Assembly: GCF_020171925.1 (NCBI RefSeq)
Contig: NZ_JAIVAR010000002.1
Coordinates: forward strand, 372,001-436,000
Direction: 5' to 3'
DNA length: 64,000 nt
Source: Rossellomorea aquimaris
Lineage (GTDB): Bacteria; Bacillota; Bacilli; Bacillales; Bacillaceae_B
In this document: in pieces, positions 40,380-49,699 of the stretch
Numbering within the stretch: the stretch's first letter is position 1
Layout of the letters: each line of letters opens with the position of its first letter
The notes under the pieces: generated by a model
The model's database searches: none
Told to the model about the DNA's origin: nothing
What the model saw: the letters and a program-made list of their open reading frames with translations, nothing else
Position numbers and translations under genes: made by a program

Positions 40380-41966
40380 ATGATATTTACAGTTGTTTCC
40401 TTCTTATTATTTACATTACTCGTGGCCTTTATTTCCTATTGGAAGACGAGGGACGAGGATTTGAATACGCAAGATGGTTATTTCCTTGCGGGGCGCAGTT
40501 TGACCGGATGGGTCATCGGGGGCTCGCTGATGTTGACCAACCTGTCGACGGAGCAGTTGATCGGACTGAACGCACAGGGCTATTCCGACAATATGTCGGT
40601 GATGGGCTGGGAGGTCGGTTCGGCGATCGCGCTCGTCATCGTGGCGTTTTACCTTCTGCCACGTTACTTGAAGGGCGGGATCACGACGATTCCTGATTTT
40701 CTTGAAGAACGATTTGATTTTGGCACGAAGCAAATTGTCACAATTCTTTTCTTATTCGGTTATGTATTTAACTTACTTCCGCCGATCCTTTATTCGGGTG
40801 CGGTTGCACTGAGCGGGATTTTCAATGTACCGGAAGTACTTGGGGTTGACCGCACAACGGCTCTTTGGATCACGGTGTGGACGATCGGAATCATCGGTTC
40901 ACTGTATGCCATTTTCGGTGGATTGAAAGCGGTTGCTGTGTCGGACACGATCAACGGGGTCGGGCTTCTGATCGGAGGATTGATGATTCCGGTGATCGGA
41001 TTGTTCGTACTTGGAAACGGTTCACTGTTCAGCGGTGTGGACATCATCATGGAGAACACGCCAGAAAAACTGAATGCGATTGGTAAACCGGAGGATCCGG
41101 TGCCGTTCAGCACGATGTTCACGGGGATGCTCCTTGTTAACTTGTTCTACTGGGGAACGGCGCAGCACATCATGCAGCGTGCGATTGCCGCGAAGAACTT
41201 GAAGGAAGGACAGAAGGGTGTCCTGATTGCGGCTGGATTGAAGCTGCTTGGCCCATTCTTCTTGATTTTACCTGGGATCATCGCATTCAACATGTTCGGT
41301 GAAAATCTTGAGCCGACGGATGCGTATCCTCGACTTGTGAATGAAATCCTGCCGACGCCGCTTGTCGGATTCTTTGCAGCGGTACTGTTCGGGGCGATCC
41401 TGTCCTCGTTCAACTCGGCACTTAACTCATCTGTCACGCTATTTATCTTGAATATTTACAAGCCTTACATGAAACCGGGCGCATCTGATAAACAGCTTGT
41501 CAAAACAGGGAAGTATTTTGGAACACTACTGGCAGTTTTCGCAATGATCCTGGCGCCACTGATCGAGAAAGCGCCGCAAGGATTCTTCCAATACTTGCAA
41601 ATTGTAAACGGATTCTATAATGTACCGATCTTTACGATCATCATCATCGGGTACATGACGAAGCGGGTACCGGCGATTGCGGCGAAGGTTTCGCTCTTTG
41701 TCTTCATCACGATTTACGCCGTGACGCAGCTGTTCTGGGATACAGGCCTTCACTTCCTGCATATCCTTGGAATCCTGTTCGTCCTATGTTCCGGACTGAT
41801 GCTGATCATCGGCAAAATCAAGCCTAGGAATACCGATTTTGTCCTGGAAGAATCACATAAAGTCGATATGACGCCGTGGAAGCTTGTGTATCCAGTAGGA
41901 CTTGCCGCGACGATCGCGATGCTCATCATTTATATGATCTTCTCTCCGGTTGGAATCGGGGCGTAA
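40380..41966 (+). CDS. Sodium:solute (SSS/SLC5 family) symporter, probable sugar transporter
   Basis: A 528-residue membrane protein with about 13-14 helices. It begins with a membrane helix, then DGYFLAGRSLTGWVIGGSLMLTNLSTEQLIGLNAQGY, the hallmark of SSS sugar carriers such as vSGLT, and WGTAQHIMQRAIAAKNLKEGQKG in the middle, with Na+-site helices around LFGAILSSFNSALNSSVTLF. Homologues import galactose or glucose with Na+. Position upstream of galKET and shared operator motifs support galactose as substrate. A terminator separates it from galK, so it is its own transcription unit. Confidence 0.9.
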   Translation: MIFTVVSFLLFTLLVAFISYWKTRDEDLNTQDGYFLAGRSLTGWVIGGSLMLTNLSTEQLIGLNAQGYSDNMSVMGWEVGSAIALVIVAFYLLPRYLKGGITTIPDFLEERFDFGTKQIVTILFLFGYVFNLLPPILYSGAVALSGIFNVPEVLGVDRTTALWITVWTIGIIGSLYAIFGGLKAVAVSDTINGVGLLIGGLMIPVIGLFVLGNGSLFSGVDIIMENTPEKLNAIGKPEDPVPFSTMFTGMLLVNLFYWGTAQHIMQRAIAAKNLKEGQKGVLIAAGLKLLGPFFLILPGIIAFNMFGENLEPTDAYPRLVNEILPTPLVGFFAAVLFGAILSSFNSALNSSVTLFILNIYKPYMKPGASDKQLVKTGKYFGTLLAVFAMILAPLIEKAPQGFFQYLQIVNGFYNVPIFTIIIIGYMTKRVPAIAAKVSLFVFITIYAVTQLFWDTGLHFLHILGILFVLCSGLMLIIGKIKPRNTDFVLEESHKVDMTPWKLVYPVGLAATIAMLIIYMIFSPVGIGA

Positions 41967-41980
41967 GACGTTGACAATCG

Positions 41981-42014
41981 AACAGTCAGGTGATTTTAGC
42001 CTGGCTGTTTTTTT
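41981..42014 (+). terminator. Terminator after the symporter gene
   Basis: AACAGtCAGG pairs with CCTGgCTGTT, followed by a T-run. Confidence 0.9.
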
Positions 42015-42084
42015 AAAAGGTGATGGATCTAATTGGTGATTGGCGAGGAAGACGTAACCTTTGGAAAAGTAACGACGAGCAATC

Positions 42085-42128
42085 CCACCAAGCGAAGTCT
42101 TTTGCGAAAATCAACGGCAGCGATGTTA
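42085..42128. repeat. 3'-end remnant of the ~130-nt structured repeat
   Basis: GCGAAGTCTTTTGCGAAAATCAAC matches the right arm of copies at 46138, 53066 and 59469; the left part is lost. Confidence 0.55.
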
Positions 42129-42171
42129 CAAAACATGGATGAAACCGATGAAAAAAGCAGGTAAATAAAAC

Positions 42172-42246
42172 TTAGTAAAACTTTTACTAAAAGTTTATTG
42201 ACGTAGGGAATCACATGACTTAACATGGAAAATGGAAGCGGTTTCT
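42172..42246 (+). promoter_or_regulatory. galKET promoter with palindromic operator and cre
   Basis: TTAGTAAAACTTTTACTAA (42172-42190) is a perfect 19-bp palindrome of the TTTACTAAA motif. TTGACG (42198) and TAACAT (42221) form a 17-bp-spaced promoter, and TGGAAGCGGTTTCT (42233-42246) is an excellent cre just past the start point, so CcpA should repress as a roadblock. Confidence 0.75.
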
Positions 42247-42339
42247 GATTTATGGGGTGTAACGTCTCGCTATCAGTCAAACCGCAAGATGAACGAGTAG
42301 ATAAAGTAAGATTTGTTTTTATAAATAGGAGGAATGGGA

Positions 42340-43521
42340 ATGGATTTTGAGAGGCTTTCGAAGAGTTTTCAGCAGATATTCGGCGTAGCGGCGAGCAGGG
42401 CTTTTTTTGCACCGGGACGCATCAACTTGATCGGGGAGCACACGGACTATAACGGCGGACATGTGTTTCCATGTGCGATCACGTTCGGTACGTACGCTTT
42501 TGCACGTAAACGCGAAGACAGTCTTGTCAGGATGTATTCACTGAATTTTGAAGAGAAAGGCGTGATCGAGTTCGATCTTGACCGTCTCGACTTTGATGAG
42601 GGGCATGATTGGGTAAACTATCCGAAAGGGATGATCCGCTTTTTAAAAGAAGCGGGTCATGTGATTGACCGCGGGATGGACGTCCTGTACTTCGGGAATA
42701 TCCCGAATGGGGCTGGCCTTTCATCTTCTGCTTCGATCGAGCTCGTGACGGGAGTGCTGTTACAAGGCTTATTCAATCTGGATGCCGAACGCCTGGAACT
42801 CGTTGAAACGGGTAAAAAAGTAGAGAATGATTTCATCGGCGTCAACAGCGGGATCATGGATCAGTTCGCCATCGGCATGGGGAAAAAGGGTGCAGGGATC
42901 CTGCTCGATACGAATACCCTTCAGTACCAATATGCCCCAATCGATCTCGAGGACCATAAAATCATCATCATGAACACGAATAAACGCCGTGAACTGGCAG
43001 GCTCGAAATACAATGAGCGGAGGTCGGAATGCGAATCTGCGCTCGAGAGCCTGAAGGGGGTTGTCGACATCGGATCCCTTGGCGATTTGACGGAAGAAGA
43101 GTTCGAAAATCATAAAGGTGTCATCTCAAGTGAAACGGAACGGAAGCGTGCCAAGCATGCGGTCTATGAAAACCGCAGGACGCTGAAGGCGCTCGCGTTT
43201 TTGAAGGATGGGAAGCTCGAACAGTTCGGTGAGCTCATGAATGACTCGCATGTGTCGCTCCGTGATGATTACGAGGTGACCGGCAAGGAGCTTGATGCCC
43301 TTGTTGAAGCGGCATGGAATCAGCCTGGGGTTGTCGGGGCACGAATGACCGGTGCCGGATTCGGGGGCTGTGCCATCGCAATCGTGGAAAATGAACATGT
43401 GGACCGCTTCATCGAAGAAGTGGGGAACGAATATAAGGAAGCAATCGGATACGAAGCAACGTTTTATACCGCAAGTATCGGTGACGGAGCAAAAGAATTA
43501 AACAAAGAGGTGATCGTATGA
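42340..43521 (+). CDS. galK: Galactokinase
   Basis: A 393-residue GHMP kinase phosphorylating galactose to galactose-1-phosphate. The galactokinase signature [17 protein letters not shown] is at residues ~24-40, the ATP-binding motif [16 protein letters not shown] near 125, and the third GHMP motif [12 protein letters not shown] near 345. [13 protein letters not shown] contains the catalytic Asp. I use ATG 42340, with AGGAGG seven bases away; ATG 42334 is only one base after it. First gene of the Leloir operon; its stop overlaps the galE start. Confidence 0.97.
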   Translation: MDFERLSKSFQQIFGVAASRAFFAPGRINLIGEHTDYNGGHVFPCAITFGTYAFARKREDSLVRMYSLNFEEKGVIEFDLDRLDFDEGHDWVNYPKGMIRFLKEAGHVIDRGMDVLYFGNIPNGAGLSSSASIELVTGVLLQGLFNLDAERLELVETGKKVENDFIGVNSGIMDQFAIGMGKKGAGILLDTNTLQYQYAPIDLEDHKIIIMNTNKRRELAGSKYNERRSECESALESLKGVVDIGSLGDLTEEEFENHKGVISSETERKRAKHAVYENRRTLKALAFLKDGKLEQFGELMNDSHVSLRDDYEVTGKELDALVEAAWNQPGVVGARMTGAGFGGCAIAIVENEHVDRFIEEVGNEYKEAIGYEATFYTASIGDGAKELNKEVIV

Positions 43522-44519
43522 ACGTATTAGTACTCGGTGGGGCAGGCTATGTCGGTTCTCATGCCGTCTATCAATTGGTGGAAAAGGGATACCGGACGAT
43601 CGTAGTGGATAATCTTCAGACAGGACATGAAGGGGCGATCCATGATGACGCCATCTTCTATAACGGCGATATCCGCGATAAGGAATTCCTTCGCTCTGTT
43701 TTTGAAAAAGAAAGCATTGACGGTGTCATCCATTTTGCCGCCAATTCGCTTGTCGGTGAATCGATGGAAAATCCGCTGAAATACTTTGATAACAACGTAT
43801 ACGGAACACAGGTGACACTCGAAGTCATGAAAGAATTCGGCGTGAAGAACATCGTCTTCTCATCCACTGCCGCGACATACGGCGAACCGGAGCAGGTGCC
43901 GATCACGGAGCAGATGGAAACGAAACCGACCAACGCCTACGGTGAAACGAAGCTCGCGATGGAAAAAATGATGAAGTGGTGCGATGAGGCGTACGGCATC
44001 AAATTCGTATCGCTCCGCTATTTCAATGTGGCCGGTGCGAGAACGACCGGTGAAATCGGGGAAGACCATGATCCCGAAACCCACCTGATCCCGATCATCC
44101 TACAAGTCGCGCTCGGGCAGCGTGAGCATATCACGATCTTCGGTGAAGACTATGACACACCGGACGGCACATGCATCCGTGACTACATTCACGTCGATGA
44201 TCTGATCGAAGCCCATCTATTGGCACTGAACTACTTGAAGGAAACTGGGGAAAGCAATATCTTCAACCTCGGCAGCAGCCAAGGTTTTTCGGTAAAAGAA
44301 ATGATCGATGCCGCGCGCAAGGTGACGGGGCATGAGATCCCGGCGAAAGTCGGCGAAAGAAGAGCCGGTGACCCGAGCAAGCTGATCGCGTCTTCTGAAA
44401 AGGCAAAGAGCGTGCTAGGCTGGAATCCTTCACGTACATCGATTGAACGGATCATCGGGGACGCTTGGAATTGGCACAGCAACCATCCGAAAGGCTATGA
44501 AGACGGAAAGGGAGAGTGA
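43518..44519 (+). CDS. galE: UDP-glucose 4-epimerase
   Basis: A 333-residue short-chain dehydrogenase-type epimerase interconverting UDP-galactose and UDP-glucose with bound NAD+. The Rossmann motif [14 protein letters not shown] is at the N-terminus, the active site comprises Ser-Thr in [11 protein letters not shown] and [11 protein letters not shown] (YxxxK near residue 148), and [15 protein letters not shown] is conserved. ATGA overlap with galK and a 4-base relationship to galT show one operon. Confidence 0.97.
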   Translation: MNVLVLGGAGYVGSHAVYQLVEKGYRTIVVDNLQTGHEGAIHDDAIFYNGDIRDKEFLRSVFEKESIDGVIHFAANSLVGESMENPLKYFDNNVYGTQVTLEVMKEFGVKNIVFSSTAATYGEPEQVPITEQMETKPTNAYGETKLAMEKMMKWCDEAYGIKFVSLRYFNVAGARTTGEIGEDHDPETHLIPIILQVALGQREHITIFGEDYDTPDGTCIRDYIHVDDLIEAHLLALNYLKETGESNIFNLGSSQGFSVKEMIDAARKVTGHEIPAKVGERRAGDPSKLIASSEKAKSVLGWNPSRTSIERIIGDAWNWHSNHPKGYEDGKGE

Positions 44520-44524
44520 AGAAC

Positions 44525-46027
44525 GTGAGCATTTTCCAAACAGTTGACCTACTAGTCGAAAAAGGACTGAAAGCAGGACTGATCACGGAAGAAGATGAAG
44601 TGTATGCACGCAATCGGGTCCTCGCCCTTTTGGATTTGGAGGACTACCGGGCTGAGGGGACGTCGGAAGGTGACAATCTTCAGATCCCCGACTTGCTTGA
44701 AGCTTTGACTGAGTACGCAGTGGAAGAAGGGATTGTCGACGATCTTTTTGATAAAAAGGAAATCTTCTCGGCAGAGGTAATGAATTCCTTCATCGCGAGA
44801 CCGTCCGTGATCAATGCGGAATTCTTCAGTCGCTATCAACGGAACCCGGAAGAAGCAACGGATTACTTTTACCAATTGAGTCAGGATAGCAATTACATCC
44901 AGACGAAGCGGATCAAGCAGAATATCAGCTACAAAGCGCCGACGGAATACGGCGAGCTCGACATCACCATCAACTTGTCAAAGCCTGAGAAAGATCCGAA
45001 GCAGATCGCGATGGAGAGGGCGATGCCGAAGAAGGACGAGAAATATCCACAGTGTCTCCTGTGCGTTGAAAATGAAGGGTACGCCGGACGCATCGGGCAC
45101 CCTGCCCGTGCGAATCACCGGATGATCCGCTTGAACCTCGGCGATCGTGATTATATGCTGCAATACTCGCCGTACGTCTATTACAACGAGCACTCGATCA
45201 TCCTATCGAAGGAACACCGCCCGATGGAAATCAATAAGGACGGCTTCAGGCGACTGCTGCAATTCGTCCACCAGTTCCCGCATTACTTTGCGGGCTCCAA
45301 TGCAGACCTGCCGATTGTGGGCGGCTCGATCCTGTCCCACGATCATTACCAAGGCGGACGCTATGATTTCGCAATGGCGAAAGCGGAAAGCGAATATGGG
45401 TTTTCATTGAAGCGATTCCGGGGCGTGGAAGCATCGATCGTCAAATGGCCGATGTCGGTGATCCGCCTCTCAGCAGACGAGATGGATTCGCTTGTTGAAG
45501 CGGCCGACGATATCCTGGCGCAGTGGAAAGGATACAGTGACCCCGAGGTCGACATCCTTGCCCACTCCGGCGACACGCCGCACAACACGATCACCCCGAT
45601 CGCACGTATGAGAGACGGCAGGTACGAACTCGATCTCGTGCTCCGCAACAACCGCACGAACGACGAACACCCGATGGGCATCTTCCATCCGCACGCGGAC
45701 GTCCATCATATTAAAAAAGAAAACATCGGCCTTATCGAAGTGATGGGCCTCGCCGTCCTCCCGGCTCGACTGAAAGCTGAGCTGCAAGAGGTCGAAAATG
45801 CCCTGCTCGGCAACGAAAACAACGTCAACGACATCCACCTCCCGTGGGTAGAAGACATGAAAGCACGCCACGGAAGCGACATCAACAAAGAAAACGTCAC
45901 CACCATCGTCCGCCAGGAACTCGGCCACAAATTCTCCCGCGTCCTAGAAGACGCCGGCGTATTCAAACGCGACGACAAAGGCATGGAGGCGTTCAAGAAA
46001 TTTGTTGATGGGTTGGATGGGGAGTAA
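44525..46027 (+). CDS. galT: UTP-hexose-1-phosphate/galactose-1-phosphate uridylyltransferase, Firmicutes type (class II)
   Basis: A 500-residue enzyme of the long GalT form found in Bacillus and Lactobacillus, unrelated in length to the ~350-residue E. coli type. Features include PQCLLCVENEGYAGRIGHPARANHRMI, the substrate loop HSIILSKEHRPMEI, and SILSHDHYQGGRYDFAMAKA carrying the uridylylated histidine region. It converts galactose-1-phosphate plus UDP-glucose to UDP-galactose and glucose-1-phosphate. I choose GTG 44525 (ten bases after GGGAG) over GTG 44516, which lies on the ribosome site. Confidence 0.96.
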   Translation: MSIFQTVDLLVEKGLKAGLITEEDEVYARNRVLALLDLEDYRAEGTSEGDNLQIPDLLEALTEYAVEEGIVDDLFDKKEIFSAEVMNSFIARPSVINAEFFSRYQRNPEEATDYFYQLSQDSNYIQTKRIKQNISYKAPTEYGELDITINLSKPEKDPKQIAMERAMPKKDEKYPQCLLCVENEGYAGRIGHPARANHRMIRLNLGDRDYMLQYSPYVYYNEHSIILSKEHRPMEINKDGFRRLLQFVHQFPHYFAGSNADLPIVGGSILSHDHYQGGRYDFAMAKAESEYGFSLKRFRGVEASIVKWPMSVIRLSADEMDSLVEAADDILAQWKGYSDPEVDILAHSGDTPHNTITPIARMRDGRYELDLVLRNNRTNDEHPMGIFHPHADVHHIKKENIGLIEVMGLAVLPARLKAELQEVENALLGNENNVNDIHLPWVEDMKARHGSDINKENVTTIVRQELGHKFSRVLEDAGVFKRDDKGMEAFKKFVDGLDGE

Positions 46028-46137
46028 TTGTTTCTTTGTTACTTCAACAAAAGCATGGGGAAGTTGAGACGGCTCCATGGTTAAATGTTTTGAAGAAAAA
46101 TGAAGTCTCAATTTTAACCGATATGACCTACCCACCA

Positions 46138-46272
46138 GCAGTTGATTGGAGTGGAAGACGAAGACTCCAGCGGGAAAAGCGAGTTAGGTGAGACCCCACA
46201 GGAGCGAAAGCGACGAGGAGGCTCACCAACCGCCCGCGGAAAGCGAAGTCTTCCACGGAAATCAACAGCGGT
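46138..46272. repeat. ~130-nt structured repeat, copy 1
   Basis: Outer arms GTTGATTGGAGTGGAAGAC and GTCTTCCACGGAAATCAAC are inverted; an inner GTGAGACCCC...GAGGCTCAC hairpin and CCCGCGGAAAGCGAAG follow. Sits between galT and the beta-galactosidase gene. Confidence 0.8.
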
Positions 46273-46343
46273 ATTAGGGGACAATTTTATTATTTTCAAA
46301 TATAAACTAACTACCAACCCCCAAGAGGAGAAAGGTGATAAAC

Positions 46344-48287
46344 ATGTACCTAGGCGTCGACTACTACCCAGAACACTGGGACCACTCACTCATAGACGAA
46401 GACATGACACGCATGAAAGAAATGGGCGTCAACATGATCAGGATCGGCGAATTCGCCTGGCACCTGATGGAACAACAAGAAGGGAACTTCGACTTCTCCT
46501 TCTTCGACCACGTCATCGCCAGAGCCAAACACCACGGAATCCACGTCATGTTCGGAACCCCGACCGCAACATTCCCAGCTTGGCTTTCAAAAAAGCACCC
46601 GAGCATCCTGATCGAAGACATCAACGGCAACAAGAAATCCTTCGGGGGACGCCGCCAATACTGCTTCAATTCATCCGTCTACGAACAATATTCCCTGCGC
46701 ATCGTGGAAAAACTTCTTACTCACTACAAGGATGAAGAAGCGATCGTTTCCTGGCAAATCGACAACGAGCTCGGACACGAAGGAAGCGATATGTGCTATT
46801 GCGATCAGTGTCTGAATGCATTCCAACGATTCCTTCAGGAAAAATACAAAGGGATCGACGAATTGAATGAACGCTGGGGCACGATTTTCTGGGGACAGAC
46901 GTACAACGACTTCTCAGAGATCCCGGTTCCAAAGCAGACGGTCACTGTCCACAATCCGGCGATGATGCTCGATTGGGCACGTTTCCGCTCGGCTTCACTC
47001 GCTGGTTTTGCGCACAAACATATCAATCTAGTGAAAGAGCTGAAAGGTTCACATCAAACTGTTACGACGAACCTCCCGGGTGGATTCTTTGACAAGTGGT
47101 TCGACCATAACGAGTTTTCAAGGGATCTCGATTTCGTTTCCTATGATAACTATCCGGTCTGGGGCGGCCTGAATGAGCCGATTTCGCCTGCGCATCTATC
47201 CATGACGCTTGATTATGTTCGTGGATTGAAAAAGGAGAACTTCTGGATCGTTGAGGAGCTGATGGGTGCCCAAGGGCATGATATCATCGGGTACCTTCCC
47301 CGACCTAATCAGGCGAAGGCATGGGCGTGGCACGCCTTTGCACATGGATGCTCGAATATGCTCTTTTTCAGATGGCGCGGCATGAACAAGGGTGCGGAGC
47401 AATACTGCCTCGGCATACTTGATGCAAACAACCGGACCACACGCAAATACAAGGAAGTACAGCAATTTTTCAATGAAGTGAAGGAATACAAGACGCTGTT
47501 CGACGCCCCTATGAAAGCGGATGTCGCTCTACTATACGACTTCGATTCGATTTGGTCGTGGCGAAATCAGCAGCAAAACGCTAGCATCGATTATACGGAG
47601 GAAATCCTTCGTCTGTATGAACCGTTCCATAAACAAAATACGACAATCGACGTCATCCGACACGATCAGGACTTCTCCGAATATAAAGTGCTCCTGCTTC
47701 CGATTGCCAAGGTGATGGACAGCGATCTGGCGCGACGACTCGAGGAATTCACGGAAAATGGCGGAACCGTCATCATGTCCTTCCGCGCAGGTGTGAAGGA
47801 CCGCGATAACAACCTCGTATTCGGCAGCATGGTACCGGGTGAACTTTCACCGCTACTCGGTATTGAAGTGGAAGAATCCGAGTCGCTGCAGGCGGGCACA
47901 TCAGCCCCGGTTGTACCAGCAGAAGGCGGGGAAGCAACGGAGGCCGTCTACTGGCGTGATCTTGTGAAGCCTCTGACGGCACGTACGCTTCATCGCTACG
48001 ATGACCGCTTCTATGATGAGTATTCCTGCGTAACCGAGAATGATTTCGGCAAAGGGAAGGCTTATTATATCGGCGCAGGCGTGCAAGGATACATCATGGA
48101 TACACTGGCGAAAACGGTCGCGGATGCGGCAGGGCTGAAGACGTTGGCATCCAATTCGGGTGTTGAAGTCATCACAAGGACGGCAGAAGGTAAGGACTAT
48201 CGGGTCATCGTGAATCATAACGGCCACGAGGAAACATTCGACGGAATCAGCCTTGCCCCTTACGAGTGCCAGATTGTCGAGGTGTAA
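46344..48287 (+). CDS. Beta-galactosidase, glycoside hydrolase family 42
   Basis: A 647-residue cytosolic GH42 enzyme. The TIM-barrel begins GVDYYPEHWDHSLIDEDM; the acid/base is E142 in IDNELGHE and the nucleophile E304 in FWIVEELMG. A CYCDQCLNAF segment suits the Cys zinc cluster seen in many GH42 trimers. A middle domain of trimerisation type (VALLYDFDSIWSWRNQQQNAS) and a C-terminal beta domain complete it. It hydrolyses beta-galactosides, often from galactan or galacto-oligosaccharides. ATG 46344 is preferred to GTG 46335 by ribosome-site spacing. Downstream galM follows within 4 bp. Confidence 0.95.
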   Translation: MYLGVDYYPEHWDHSLIDEDMTRMKEMGVNMIRIGEFAWHLMEQQEGNFDFSFFDHVIARAKHHGIHVMFGTPTATFPAWLSKKHPSILIEDINGNKKSFGGRRQYCFNSSVYEQYSLRIVEKLLTHYKDEEAIVSWQIDNELGHEGSDMCYCDQCLNAFQRFLQEKYKGIDELNERWGTIFWGQTYNDFSEIPVPKQTVTVHNPAMMLDWARFRSASLAGFAHKHINLVKELKGSHQTVTTNLPGGFFDKWFDHNEFSRDLDFVSYDNYPVWGGLNEPISPAHLSMTLDYVRGLKKENFWIVEELMGAQGHDIIGYLPRPNQAKAWAWHAFAHGCSNMLFFRWRGMNKGAEQYCLGILDANNRTTRKYKEVQQFFNEVKEYKTLFDAPMKADVALLYDFDSIWSWRNQQQNASIDYTEEILRLYEPFHKQNTTIDVIRHDQDFSEYKVLLLPIAKVMDSDLARRLEEFTENGGTVIMSFRAGVKDRDNNLVFGSMVPGELSPLLGIEVEESESLQAGTSAPVVPAEGGEATEAVYWRDLVKPLTARTLHRYDDRFYDEYSCVTENDFGKGKAYYIGAGVQGYIMDTLAKTVADAAGLKTLASNSGVEVITRTAEGKDYRVIVNHNGHEETFDGISLAPYECQIVEV

Positions 48288-48291
48288 GAGG

Positions 48292-49329
48292 TTGAATATT
48301 GTAAAAGGGACATTCGGTGAAATCCGTGGAAAAGAAGTTCATTCATACACGTTGAAAAACGACAGCGGCATGGAAGTGACCGTCATCACCTATGGAGGGG
48401 CGATTACGCAGATCCTGACTCCGGACCGTGATGGCACCTTAGAAAATGTTGTCCTCGGATTCGATACGCTGCAGGAATACATCGAACACACCCATTATTT
48501 CGGCAGCATCGCCGGAAGGGTCGCAGGCAGGATCGGTGGTGCAAGCTATTCGCATCAAGGAGAAACCGTGCACCTGACCGCCAATGAGGGGAGTAATCAC
48601 CTTCATGGCGGGAGTACCGGCTTTAACAGTGTGATTTGGGAAGAGGAAGACATGACCACCGAGGATGATCGAGTGAGCGTCACGATTTCCCATCTCAGCC
48701 GTGACGGAGAAGAAGGCTATCCCGGCAATGTAAAGGTGTATGTGACCTACACACTGACGAACGAGGGTCGCCTGCACATTGATTATAAGGGAGAGACCGA
48801 CCGGGATACCCCGCTCAATCTCACCAATCATAGCTACTTCAATCTGAGTGGGAACGCAAAGAGCGACATCTTACAGCACGTCTTGAAGATGGAGGCGGAT
48901 GCCTATCTCCCGCTTACGGAAGAAAACCTGCCGACGGGTGAGGTTCGTCCGGTTGAAGGGACGGCCTTTGATTTCAGAGAGGGACGCACCATCCAATCCG
49001 GCATGGAACGGTCTCATGAAGTGGAAATCGGATACGACCATCCCTTCGTCTTAAAAAAGGATGGCGGCATCTTGCTCCTGCATGAAGAAAGCGGAAGGAT
49101 CATGACCGTCGAAACCGACCAGGAATCCGTTGTTCTTTACACCGGTAACTTCCTGACCGGAGAACGCCTGAGCGGCGGGAACACGGCCCGCAGGCACACG
49201 GGCATCTGCCTTGAAACCCAGGGCTACCCCGACGCCGTCAACCATCCGGGTTTCCCGTCCATCATCCTAAAAACGGGCGAAACCTACCGTGCCAGCACCA
49301 CCTACACATTCACGGCAGCAACCAAATAA
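48292..49329 (+). CDS. galM: Galactose mutarotase (aldose 1-epimerase)
   Basis: A 345-residue mutarotase that interconverts beta- and alpha-galactose so galactokinase can use the product of beta-galactosidase. The fold signature includes VTVITYGGAITQI at the start, IAGRVAGRIGGASY, the catalytic His in LTNHSYFNLSG and the catalytic Glu in GICLETQGYPDAVN. TTG 48292 follows GAGGTG by seven bases and lies 4 bp after the beta-galactosidase stop; an in-frame earlier ATG at 48253 would overlap that gene and lacks a site. Confidence 0.95.
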   Translation: MNIVKGTFGEIRGKEVHSYTLKNDSGMEVTVITYGGAITQILTPDRDGTLENVVLGFDTLQEYIEHTHYFGSIAGRVAGRIGGASYSHQGETVHLTANEGSNHLHGGSTGFNSVIWEEEDMTTEDDRVSVTISHLSRDGEEGYPGNVKVYVTYTLTNEGRLHIDYKGETDRDTPLNLTNHSYFNLSGNAKSDILQHVLKMEADAYLPLTEENLPTGEVRPVEGTAFDFREGRTIQSGMERSHEVEIGYDHPFVLKKDGGILLLHEESGRIMTVETDQESVVLYTGNFLTGERLSGGNTARRHTGICLETQGYPDAVNHPGFPSIILKTGETYRASTTYTFTAATK

Positions 49330-49340
49330 ACGCTTTAATA

Positions 49341-49390
49341 CATTAACGCATCGAGGGACGTACCTTTAGCTCGCTAAAGGTACGTCTCTG
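49341..49390 (+). terminator. Terminator after galM made of a GAGGGACGTACC repeat
   Basis: GAGGGACGTACCTTTAGC pairs with GCTAAAGGTACGTCTC, followed by TGTTTTTG. Same family as 51081 and 62482. Confidence 0.88.
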
Positions 49391-49406
49391 TTTTTGTTTT
49401 GATTTG

Positions 49407-49561
49407 GTGCCAGGCACAAATCGGGTGTTTTGTGCCTGGCACCGGGGGAGGGGGACTTTGTGTTGTTTTTAGTGTGTACCTGGTACAAGGAGCTTGATTT
49501 GTACCAGGTACATTCAGTTTGACTTGTACCAGGTACAAACAGGCAGAATTGTACCAGGTAC
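49407..49561. repeat. Palindrome array A (six units, 25-bp period)
   Basis: Eleven-bp palindromes centred at 49412, 49437, 49481, 49506, 49531 and 49556. The first two are GTGCC(A/T)GGCAC, the last four GTACC(A/T)GGTAC. Spacing is 25, 44, 25, 25, 25. Confidence 0.9.
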
Positions 49562-49699
49562 ACCCCACTTCCCCCACCGCAATCCTCCTAAATGAACAGT
49601 GATATTCCCTTCTCAGCAAGAATCTCCGTTTTATTCCGCAACAATTGGGTAACTTTATAATAACTACCAATTTTTACTTAAGAAGCAGGAGGGGAAACG

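Noticed and set aside
46142..46735. 197-codon plus-strand frame overlapping the structured repeat and the beta-galactosidase start
   Set aside because: Its sequence is low-complexity Arg/His/Pro from repeat DNA and an off-frame reading of the GH42 gene.
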